Assembly (NCBI GenBank): GCA_029784795.1
Contig: JAFMAW010000006.1
Location: forward strand, 1 to 48,080
DNA from: Nitrososphaerota archaeon
GTDB taxonomy: Archaea; Thermoproteota; Nitrososphaeria; Nitrososphaerales; UBA183
Direction: 5' to 3'
Length of the DNA stretch: 48,080 nt
In this document: positions 41,417-48,080 of the stretch, piece by piece
How positions within the stretch are numbered: position 1 is the stretch's first letter
Layout of the letters: each line of letters begins with the position of its first letter
Translations under genes and position numbers: made by a program
Notes under the pieces: generated by a model
The model's database searches: none
Told to the model about the DNA's origin: nothing
Seen by the model: only the letters and a program-made list of their open reading frames with translations

Positions 41417-43348
41417 ATGGAAGTCCAGGGGACCGCGGGCGTTCGCCCCGCCTCTCGCGCCCTACTGGTGATGCTGGTGGGCGGCTCCATCATGACCCTG
41501 GCGGTCCTCACGCTGGTAATCCTCCTCCATGCGTTCACCCGGAGCCCCGCCCTCATCCTCCCGGCCGAGGCGCTCGCCGCCCTCCTGGCCGCGCTTTCCG
41601 TCGCGTCCATCGCCGACGGGGTCTACTTCTCCTGGCGGCGCTACCCGCAGCACAGGCGGGCAATCCTCTTCGTGGTCGGGATAACCATGGCGACCCTGGT
41701 CGCCCACGCCTACGTCATCGACGCCCCCCCGGTGACCAGCTCTCGCTCTGTCAGCGGGACGCCTGGGACCCCCTTCGGGAACAGCAAGGTGTCGGTCACA
41801 AGCTCGCTGGTGGGGCAGCAGCTCGAGGTCACCGTCCAGGCTGAGTCAGGGGGGGACGCCATAGCGAACATCACCCTCCTCGGCAACGGCTTCCCGATGA
41901 CCGGCGGTGGGTTCTCTCCTGCGCCCAGCTATGCCGCGCCCCTCCAGCCCGGCTCGACGACGGCGGGGTCCTGGACAGTCCCCGCGGGGGAGAACCTCAC
42001 CTCGCTCAGCGTCGACTACAAGCCCCTGGTCTGCTACGACACCGCGGACCAGGTCTACGGCTGCATAATGGACGAGGTGTACTACGTCCCCGCGTCGCAG
42101 CACCTCCTCGCGGGGAGCCAGTGCCAGGTGGGGGCGCCCTCGGACACCGGCGCCTACTGCAACCCTGAGCACCCTCCGCTCGCCAAGGCGCTGATGGCAG
42201 CCGGGATGGCCGTCCTGGGGGAGTACGACGCGGCCGGCTGGAGGCTGATGCCGGCGGTCCTCGGCTCCTTCTGCATCCCCCTCATATTCGGGACCGCCTG
42301 GGAGGTCTCCGGGGACAAGAAGGTCGCCTACCTCTCCGCGGTCCTCCTCTCTCTGGACGTGATGTTCTTCTCGCAGTCCAGCGCCGGGGTCCTGGACGTC
42401 CCGCCGGTCTTCTTCGGGCTGCTCGCCTTCTTCGCCTATTTCAAGGGGGTACGCTGGTGGAAGCTGGACAAGCACATGGTCGCGGGCGCGCTGCTGGGGC
42501 TCGCAGGCCTGGCGAAGGAGACGGCCGTGTTCGCCGTGGCCGCCCTTGCCACGTTCATCCTGTTCTTCGGAGAGGGGAGCAGGCTCAGCCGCGTCTACTC
42601 CGCCCTGAAGGTCGTCCTCGTGGTGGGGGTGGTGTTCGCGGCGGGGATGCAGGTCTTCGACTCCTCGGTGGCAAGCGCGGCGTTCCCGACCTTCGTCTCT
42701 CACGTAAAGTACATCCTCAGCTACGGGACATCCCTGACAGCGGACAAGCTGGCCTGCCAGCCGACCACGGGCTACTGGTGCATGTTCGCCAACGACCCCG
42801 GCGGCCCCCCCATCCTCCCCTTCGACTGGCTCCTCTATTACAGCCCGGTGGCGTACTACCTCGTGACAGTCACCGTCAACCCCGGGAACCTGACCTACGT
42901 CTCGATAGGGTACTACGGGGTGACCAACCTCCTGGAGACCTGGGCCACCTTCGTCTGGATCCCTCTGATGTCCTACGCCCTCTACCTGGCGTGCAGGAGG
43001 AGGGGGCCGGCGCCAGGGGACGCACCGGCCGACATGGCGCCCCCCGCAGGGCCTGTCAGACCCCCACTCACCGGAGAGGGGAGGTTCGCCGCCTTCACCC
43101 TGACCCTCTTCGGCTGGAGCTACGTCCCCTACCTGTTCCTCTTCCTCGCCGGGAGGGTGACTTACCCGTTCTATATCGTCCCGGCGATACCCGCCATGGC
43201 CATGGGGACCGCGTTCTGGGTCTCGAGGAAGTGGTTCCCGAAGTGGCTGGCCGCGGTCTACCTCGCCATGGTCTTCGTCTTCTTCCTGGTCTACTTCCCG
43301 GACAAGGCGTTCCTGCCGCTGTGGCTCCGGGCCCTGATCGGCCACTAG
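41417..43348 (+). CDS. PMT/GT39-like membrane glycosyltransferase
   Basis: The protein of about 643 residues is a GT-C glycosyltransferase. Two N-terminal spans enclose an extracellular beta insert (residues about 105-200). The catalytic loop is MDEVYYVPASQHLL with the Asp-Glu pair, then YCNPEHPPLAKALMAAGM, the PEHPPLxK motif of protein mannosyltransferases. About nine further spans follow with GLAGLAKETAVFA. It should transfer a sugar from a dolichyl phosphate carrier to an envelope protein or lipid. The insert between spans 2 and 3 is unusual in position. The surface proteins in this window are rich in sequons and Ser/Thr and are possible substrates (inference). Confidence 0.82.
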   Translation: MEVQGTAGVRPASRALLVMLVGGSIMTLAVLTLVILLHAFTRSPALILPAEALAALLAALSVASIADGVYFSWRRYPQHRRAILFVVGITMATLVAHAYVIDAPPVTSSRSVSGTPGTPFGNSKVSVTSSLVGQQLEVTVQAESGGDAIANITLLGNGFPMTGGGFSPAPSYAAPLQPGSTTAGSWTVPAGENLTSLSVDYKPLVCYDTADQVYGCIMDEVYYVPASQHLLAGSQCQVGAPSDTGAYCNPEHPPLAKALMAAGMAVLGEYDAAGWRLMPAVLGSFCIPLIFGTAWEVSGDKKVAYLSAVLLSLDVMFFSQSSAGVLDVPPVFFGLLAFFAYFKGVRWWKLDKHMVAGALLGLAGLAKETAVFAVAALATFILFFGEGSRLSRVYSALKVVLVVGVVFAAGMQVFDSSVASAAFPTFVSHVKYILSYGTSLTADKLACQPTTGYWCMFANDPGGPPILPFDWLLYYSPVAYYLVTVTVNPGNLTYVSIGYYGVTNLLETWATFVWIPLMSYALYLACRRRGPAPGDAPADMAPPAGPVRPPLTGEGRFAAFTLTLFGWSYVPYLFLFLAGRVTYPFYIVPAIPAMAMGTAFWVSRKWFPKWLAAVYLAMVFVFFLVYFPDKAFLPLWLRALIGH

Positions 43349-43476
43349 GGACAGGCAGGATGGGTCGCCTGGCGGCGCACGTCCCATGGCACCATGGTCC
43401 GGAGGCGGCCGGATCTGCGACGCCTCGCTGCAGAGATTCACCCCAAACTAACAAACATTAAAGAGGCATCATCTAT

Positions 43477-44268
43477 GTGAATGACAAATATTTGGACTTC
43501 CTACCGCGTTTTGTGATATGCACGCGTCCCCCCGGCGAGGGCGTGTACGAAGTGTTGGTGACCGGGACGGACTCGGTCGAGGTCCTCCATAAGATATCTG
43601 GGGTGATCAGCGACGCCGGCGTCAACTTCGTCTTCGCCCACGGTCAGGTGGACGAGACGGGCAAGAGCTTCACCCACGCCTTCTTCTGCGATATGGCCAG
43701 CGTCAAGGTGGCCCCCGAGGAGCTCGCGAAACGGCTCAGGACGCTCCCGTTCGTCGCCGATGTCCGTCTGGGGCCGATGAAGGGGATGATGTTCGAGAAG
43801 TTCATGTTCCCTGTGTCGTCTATCTTCGCAGACAGGGTTCTGAACCTGAGGGCGGGGGCGTTCGTGGCGATGCAGGAGAGGCTGGTCGAGATCTTCGGGA
43901 CCGCGGGGGAGACCATGTCCTACGAGCAGGGCAAGGCATACGCCCAGTCGACGGTCGAGGCCCTCGAACAGTACAGGCAGCGGGTAGGCGCGGAGTGGGA
44001 CATCGACAACATACAGGACATGTTCAGGGCTGAGGGGTGGGGGGTCGTCACAGTCACACAGTCCCCCGACGGGTACGACGTCAGGGTGAAGTCCACGCCG
44101 GTCACCGCCCGGGGCGAGGGGGGGAGCGGGCCCGGGAGGTTCGTGGTGGGGCTGCTCGTGGGGATGCTCGGGGTGCACAGCAAAGGGCACCTGGCGGCCG
44201 GGCCCCTCAACCACGACGCAGAAGCGGACGAATACTACTTCTCGGTCAAGAAGGTCAAGTACGGCTAG
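43477..44268 (+). CDS. ACT-domain sensory protein with C-terminal ligand-binding-like domain
   Basis: The 263-residue protein has an N-terminal ACT domain (about residues 20-100: YEVLVTGTDSVEVLHKISG, VISDAGVNFVFAHGQVDE). A helical segment follows, then an alpha/beta domain (about 125-260) with MQERLVEIFGTAGETMSYEQ, FRAEGWGVVTVTQSPDGYDV and FVVGLLVGMLG. That pattern recalls V4R/heme-NO-like ligand-binding domains. There is no DNA-binding or enzymatic domain, so it is a sensor or allosteric subunit. Start is GTG 43477; TTG 43492 is an alternative given CATTAAAG at 43456. Ligand unknown. Confidence 0.65.
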   Translation: MNDKYLDFLPRFVICTRPPGEGVYEVLVTGTDSVEVLHKISGVISDAGVNFVFAHGQVDETGKSFTHAFFCDMASVKVAPEELAKRLRTLPFVADVRLGPMKGMMFEKFMFPVSSIFADRVLNLRAGAFVAMQERLVEIFGTAGETMSYEQGKAYAQSTVEALEQYRQRVGAEWDIDNIQDMFRAEGWGVVTVTQSPDGYDVRVKSTPVTARGEGGSGPGRFVVGLLVGMLGVHSKGHLAAGPLNHDAEADEYYFSVKKVKYG

Positions 44269-44297
44269 CCGTTTTCACCGGCAAACCGGGTTTTCGC

Positions 44298-44972
44298 TCA
44301 CCCGCGGCCGAGGGAGCCGCTCGACAGCCTGTAGACCGTCGTCCCTGCCTTTGCCTCCTCCTCGCTGGTCGAGACCATGACGACGGTGGTGCGGAGCTCC
44401 CGGTTGAACCTGGCCATCAGGTCGATGAGGACCTTCGCGCTCTCGTCGTCCAGAGCGGAGGTGGGCTCGTCGGCTAGTATCAGGCCCGGCCTGTTCGCCA
44501 TGGCCCTGATGGCAGCCACCCTCTGCTGCTCGCCGTGGCTCATCTCGGCGGGGTAGCGCCCTGCCAGGCGCTCCAGCCCGAAGCGCTCCAGGTCTGCCAG
44601 GGCGCGCCGCTCCCTCTCCTCCTTCGACACCCCCGTCAGCCACATGGGGATCTCGACGTTTTCGAGCGCGGTGACGTGCGGTATCAGGTTGAACCCCTGA
44701 AAGACGTAGCCCAGCCTCTCCCTCCTTATCCTGGCCGCGCCTGAGTCGCTGAGAGCTGACGCGTCGGAGCCCAGGACCTCCACCGACCCGCTTGTCGGCC
44801 GGTCCAGGAGGCCCATCAGCCGGAGCAGGGTCGACTTCCCTGACCCGGAGCGGCCGTAGATGCCCACGAACTCCCCCTCGGAGACCGAGAGGTTGACCCC
44901 CTTCAGGACCGCTTCGCCGGCATAGGACTTCCGCACGTCCTTCAGGGCGAGGACCAGGGCTGACGCAGCCAC
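44298..44972 (-). CDS. ABC ATPase with degenerate signature and H-loop, no permease
   Basis: The protein of about 224 residues is LolD/MacB-like. Walker A GRSGSGKST, Q-loop YVFQGFNLIPHV and Walker B LILADEPTSALD are intact. The signature reads MSHGEQQRVAAIRAM (second Gly replaced by His), and the H-loop VTHD is replaced by VSTSEEEA, so the switch His is missing. GTG 44972 was chosen because a CTTTAAG TATA box lies 27 bp upstream; the longer frame from 45014 precedes it. No permease gene adjoins. The divergent neighbour is a large surface protein. It may have weak or altered ATPase activity. Confidence 0.78.
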   Translation of the reverse strand: MAASALVLALKDVRKSYAGEAVLKGVNLSVSEGEFVGIYGRSGSGKSTLLRLMGLLDRPTSGSVEVLGSDASALSDSGAARIRRERLGYVFQGFNLIPHVTALENVEIPMWLTGVSKEERERRALADLERFGLERLAGRYPAEMSHGEQQRVAAIRAMANRPGLILADEPTSALDDESAKVLIDLMARFNRELRTTVVMVSTSEEEAKAGTTVYRLSSGSLGRG

Positions 44973-44995
44973 CTGCCCGCCTCCTCCCCACGGCG

Positions 44996-45002
44996 CTTTA
45001 AG
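44996..45002 (-). promoter_or_regulatory. TATA box for the degenerate ABC ATPase gene
   Basis: CTTTAAG (self-complementary), centred 27 bp before GTG 44972. Confidence 0.5.
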
Positions 45003-45034
45003 GGAGCGGGACACGCGCTGAATCGGTGCAACGC

Positions 45035-45042
45035 TCTAATAG
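45035..45042 (+). promoter_or_regulatory. TATA-like box for the repeat surface protein
   Basis: TCTAATAG, centred about 28 bp before TTG 45066. Confidence 0.45.
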
Positions 45043-45065
45043 CGACGCCAGGCACCCGGGACGAC

Positions 45066-46589
45066 TTGAAGCGTTCAAGGGTGGTGCTCATCCTCAACGT
45101 CTTCATACTCATCATGCTATTGACGGCCGCGGCCGTCCTCGCGCTCGTCCTGGTCGGGGCCGCGTCCTCGGCGTCGGCGATATCGATAGGGACGCCCACC
45201 TCCCAGACGACCGGCGGGCTGACCTACATAGCGGCGCCGATCCAGATAGAAGACCGCGGCTACTTCAGCTTCTCCAACGTCGCCGTCGACGTGGCGATGA
45301 AGGACGCGGCCGGGGCGCAGCTGCTGACGGGGACGCTCGGCCCGTTCACTGTCGACCCCGGCCAGACGAAGCAAGTGACCGCCTCGCTTGTCCTCGACAC
45401 CGCGGGCCTCTCCTCGGCGGCCCTCCAGAGCCTCGCCACCACGGCCCAGAACCTCACGGTCAGCGCCACCCTCGCCGCGTCTCTGCCGCCTTTTGTGGGC
45501 GTCTCTGGCTCGGCCGCCACCCAGCTGAAGTGGGGGGCCCCGGTGTCCGGGCTCGCCGTCGGCCAGCCGTCCTTCTCCCAGTACAACTCCACCACCGTCG
45601 AAGCCGCGGTCCCGGTGAAGTTCACCAACGACAACGCCTACCTCACGGTGTCCGGGGACGGGCAGGTGTCGGTGCTAAACTCCACGGGGCAGAAGGTCGG
45701 GTCTGGGAGCGTGAGCCTGAACGTGGCTCCCAGCGCCCGGTTCGACCAGAGCGTCGACCTGTTCATCGACGTACCGCCCAGCCAGGCCGTGTCCTTGTTC
45801 ACCCAGGACCAGACGCTGAGCTACTCCGCGGTCCTCAGCCTCCCGACGGGCGGGGGGACGTTCACCCTCACGGAGCCTATATCATACGCCTGGGGGGCGC
45901 CCCTGAGCGGCCTCGCGGTCGGGGCGCCGACGGTGACCGCCAAGAACTCGACCGCGTACCAGGTGTCGGTCCCCGTGTCGTTCGCCGACCACTCGAGCTC
46001 CATCGCCGTGTCCACCGACCTGACGGCGAAGCTCCTCAACGCCACCACGGGAGCCGTGGTGGGGGCCGGGAGCCTCCCGGTCTCGGTCTCCCCGGGTGGG
46101 AGCTTCTCTGGGGACGCGGTGACCTACGTGCAGATCCCGGTGGGGAGCCTCTCGACGCTCTTCTTCCAGGACGCGACCCTGCACTACACCGCCGAGCTCA
46201 CAGGCCAGTCGTCCGGCGTGTCCTTCGAGATCGGAGAGGCGCTGGCCGTCCCTTGGGGGGCGCCTGTGAAGTCGCTGGCATTCGGGAGCCTATCGGCATC
46301 GGCGCACAACGCGACATACTCCGCGGTGACGGCGCCCTTCAGCTTCACCGACAACTCGGCTTTCCTGGGGGTCGGCGGGACCGTCAGCGGGACCATCACA
46401 GACGCCTCGGGGACGGTGGTGGGGATCGTCTCCCCCCTGAGCGTCTCCGTCGGCCCGGGCCAGACCTTCTCCGGGAGCCTCTTCGGGTTCCTGGCGAACC
46501 CCGCCCTCGGGCAGAGCAGCTATGTCATGCACCTGACGTTCGACTCGCAGTACGGCCCGGTCACAACGGAGGCGACCATCAACGCCTAG
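45066..46589 (+). CDS. Membrane-anchored surface protein with repeated WHy/LEA-like beta domains
   Basis: The 507-residue protein starts with TTG at 45066. An N-terminal anchor helix (about residues 6-33) is followed by four beta domains. Three of these begin with the same motif, WGAP(V/L)-x-x-LA-(V/F)-G, at residues 156, 276 and 397 (period 120-121). Each continues with NST/NAT sequons, VPVSF-like strands, and a PSARF/GGSF/GQTF turn. This resembles the WHy/LEA-14 fold, often involved in surface or stress-related proteins. Its SD GGAGG near the end serves the next gene. It could be an adhesin or stress protein; nothing fixes which. Confidence 0.7.
   Translation: MKRSRVVLILNVFILIMLLTAAAVLALVLVGAASSASAISIGTPTSQTTGGLTYIAAPIQIEDRGYFSFSNVAVDVAMKDAAGAQLLTGTLGPFTVDPGQTKQVTASLVLDTAGLSSAALQSLATTAQNLTVSATLAASLPPFVGVSGSAATQLKWGAPVSGLAVGQPSFSQYNSTTVEAAVPVKFTNDNAYLTVSGDGQVSVLNSTGQKVGSGSVSLNVAPSARFDQSVDLFIDVPPSQAVSLFTQDQTLSYSAVLSLPTGGGTFTLTEPISYAWGAPLSGLAVGAPTVTAKNSTAYQVSVPVSFADHSSSIAVSTDLTAKLLNATTGAVVGAGSLPVSVSPGGSFSGDAVTYVQIPVGSLSTLFFQDATLHYTAELTGQSSGVSFEIGEALAVPWGAPVKSLAFGSLSASAHNATYSAVTAPFSFTDNSAFLGVGGTVSGTITDASGTVVGIVSPLSVSVGPGQTFSGSLFGFLANPALGQSSYVMHLTFDSQYGPVTTEATINA
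46568..46572 (+). promoter_or_regulatory. Shine-Dalgarno site in front of a second ACG start
   Basis: GGAGG lies 9 nt before ACG 46582, the same geometry as at 17821-17834. Confidence 0.5.
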
Positions 46590-47091
46590 GCTCGCCGGAC
46601 TCGAACTGAGCGGCGGGGCGCTCGCCGTCAGGCTCGCGCTCGCGGTCGTCTTCGGCGCACTGGCCTACGCCGTCTTCTCCTACCTCCCTGCGTCCCTGGG
46701 CACCTTCGCCGGGGAGCTGGCAGGCCCGGCCAACGCCTCCGTGGCCTCCGCCCTCGCCGCTTCGCTGGTCAGTCCGTCCCTCCCGCTCGTCGGACTGGCG
46801 GTGGCCGCGCTCGTCTTCCTGGGAGTGCTCCTGAGGGGGACGAAGGCCTACGGTCCGGTGCTCGTGGCCCTCGGGGTGGCGCTCCTGGCCTACGTGTACG
46901 TCGCGTTCCATGGCGGGACCATCGACGTCAGCATCCCCCGGGTGCAGCAGTACTCAGTTTCGGGGAGCGTGGCCCTCGGCCTCGCAAGCCTGATGTACCT
47001 GTTCATGGCCCCGGCGGTGCTGACCCTGGTGAAGGGGGCGGTGCTCACCGTGATGAAGCCGGATGGGACCCCTGCCCGCCCTGCTCCCTGA
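46582..47091 (+). CDS. Four-span membrane protein, apparently starting at ACG
   Basis: In this frame 169 residues follow ACG 46582 (PRLAGLELSGGALAVR, then spans at about 16-37, 65-82, 90-106, 130-160). No ATG, GTG or TTG occurs until GTG 46741, which would remove the first span and the loop AGELAGPANASV. The ACG overlaps the upstream stop as ACGCCTAG. The sister case at 22724 is ATGCCTAG with a true ATG. Function unknown. The strict coupling to the repeat surface protein gene suggests a membrane partner for it. Confidence 0.6.
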   Translation, partial: TPRLAGLELSGGALAVRLALAVVFGALAYAVFSYLPASLGTFAGELAGPANASVASALAASLVSPSLPLVGLAVAALVFLGVLLRGTKAYGPVLVALGVALLAYVYVAFHGGTIDVSIPRVQQYSVSGSVALGLASLMYLFMAPAVLTLVKGAVLTVMKPDGTPARPAP

Positions 47092-47245
47092 GCTCCACGC
47101 CCGGGAACTTCGAGCGGACTCCCCCCAAGGAGCCCCTCGCTCTTGGTCGCCTCGGGCTCCCTGATGGCGCAGCCGTTCGGGCCTGAGCGCATCGCCATCA
47201 GGGCCCTGTACACGCTGCGAGAGAGACCACGGTTCGAGCCGCGAT

Positions 47246-48080
47246 TCAGCAGACGCCCGAAAGCCATCTGAGCCTATCGTGCTGAAGCGCGTCCCCTGAC
47301 TTCTTCGTCCTCCGCCACCCGACCCGGACGTGGAGGAGGAAGGCGCCGAGGGCGCCCAGGGCAACTCCCCCCTGTACCAGGGCGTACGGGAGGGACAGCA
47401 GGAGGACCCCCGCCCTCCCCCGCCCGAGCTTCGACGCCGACAGCCAGGCCGAGGCGGAGTAGACCAGGGCAGCCCCGAGGAGCACAGGGAGGAGGACGGA
47501 GGGCCAGAGCGGGGAGAGCATGAGCAGGACGACGAACCCGGCGGGCGCGAGGGGGGCCAGGAGGGAGAGGACCACGTCGGCCGCGAGGGCGGGCCTGAGC
47601 CTCGCCACCGCCGCGCGGTTCGTCCAGAGGGCGTCGAGCATCCCCTTGTACCACCTGAGCCGCTGGCCGGCGAGGGCCCCCAGCGCCGCCGGCGCCTCTA
47701 TCCCCACCTTCGCCGTCGACAGCCGCGCCCTCCTCCCCCTCGCGAGCTGCCTCAGAGACAGGTCGGCGTCCTCGGCCAGGGCGCCCTCGTCCCAGACCGG
47801 GACCCCGGCGTCGGCGCCCAGTGAAGCCCTGGAGACGAGCGAGAAGAAGCCGGTGGCGGGGAGGAAGAGCCCCAGCCTGTCCCTGGCCCTGGCCATGGAG
47901 GCCCAGGCCTCTGCTTCGAGGTCCAGGGTCCTCTGCAGCGGACCCGCGTCGGCGTTGCTGGCGTAGGGGACGCCCACCACCGCCCAGGTCCCGGGGTCCT
48001 CGGCGAGAGGGAGCAGCCGGCGGACGCAGTCGGGGTCCACCAGCGAGTCCTCGTCCAGGAGGAGGATGTAGGGGGACCTG
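47246..48080 (-). CDS. Processive family-2 glycosyltransferase (N-terminus off the window)
   Basis: The visible 278 residues contain LLLDEDSLVDPD (the DxD-like metal site), AEDADLSLRQLARGRRA (the catalytic Glu-Asp pair) and AGQRLRWYKGMLDALW (Q-x-x-RW motif of processive GT2 enzymes). At least three C-terminal spans (about residues 165-240 of the visible part) and a basic tail follow. It is of the cellulose/hyaluronan-synthase-like type, building or exporting a polysaccharide. The gene begins beyond 48080. The 47092-47245 gap before it holds no clear gene. Confidence 0.88.
   Translation of the reverse strand, partial: RSPYILLLDEDSLVDPDCVRRLLPLAEDPGTWAVVGVPYASNADAGPLQRTLDLEAEAWASMARARDRLGLFLPATGFFSLVSRASLGADAGVPVWDEGALAEDADLSLRQLARGRRARLSTAKVGIEAPAALGALAGQRLRWYKGMLDALWTNRAAVARLRPALAADVVLSLLAPLAPAGFVVLLMLSPLWPSVLLPVLLGAALVYSASAWLSASKLGRGRAGVLLLSLPYALVQGGVALGALGAFLLHVRVGWRRTKKSGDALQHDRLRWLSGVC

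Noticed and set aside
47225..47245. GGTTCGAGCC resembling a tRNA T-loop
   Set aside because: Flanking bases do not form a T stem, and no acceptor, D or anticodon stem can be drawn around it.
1..48080. CRISPR array, rRNA, tRNA or prophage genes
   Set aside because: No regularly spaced direct repeats, no rRNA-like stretches, no convincing tRNA and no phage structural genes were seen on reading both strands.

Overview
The window is GC-rich archaeal chromosome. Many coding starts lie about 25-30 bp downstream of an AT-rich TATA-like box, with almost no 5' leader (for example 9886, 14035, 16880, 27807, 37676, 39798, 44972). TTG and GTG starts are as common as ATG. Type IV pilin signal peptides, an HTH-CBS regulator, TnpB elements and an intein also fit an archaeon. 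The lineage cannot be fixed from sequence alone; a GC-rich member of Nitrososphaeria or Thermoplasmatota is a guess.

Layout. 1-4400 (minus): secreted phosphoesterase, a membrane protein, a glycerol-3-phosphate-dehydrogenase-like flavoprotein and a glycerol-kinase-like FGGY kinase cut by the window edge. 4520-7542 (plus): SCP2 protein, iron alcohol dehydrogenase and aldehyde dehydrogenase, tightly packed. 7600-13215: TnpB remnant, two small soluble proteins, two type IV pilins (one with two apparent compensating frameshifts), an MFS transporter and a winged-helix regulator. 14035-16236: ribbon-helix-helix protein, AlkP-superfamily hydrolase, APS kinase. 16880-24268 is the most striking part: a surface protein with one C-terminal membrane span, an 881-residue tubulin/FtsZ-superfamily GTPase, a polytopic membrane protein with a long helical tail, and a zinc-ribbon protein that looks like a diverged tubulin without the GTP signature. 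Two more envelope proteins follow.

25200-32233: CBS proteins, an HTH-CBS regulator whose start overlaps an inverted repeat, a truncated metE-like gene, a bacterial-type metK carrying a 450-residue homing-endonuclease intein, a membrane hydrolase and a full-length TnpB. The inverted repeat recurs before metK at the same distance from the TATA box, suggesting a small methionine/SAM regulon. 32442-37676: sugar-type ABC importer (binding protein, ATPase, fused double permease) and a small P-loop kinase. 37740-39000: transposase debris. 39007-48080: membrane proteins, an ArsB/NhaD-type transporter, a PMT-like glycosyltransferase, an ACT-domain protein, an unusual ABC ATPase, a repeat-containing surface protein and a partial processive GT2 glycosyltransferase.

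Two genes (17834 and 46582) have no ATG, GTG or TTG at a sensible start. Each has an ACG 8-9 nt after a GGAGG, touching or overlapping the upstream stop codon. This suggests ACG initiation, or a base error at both places.
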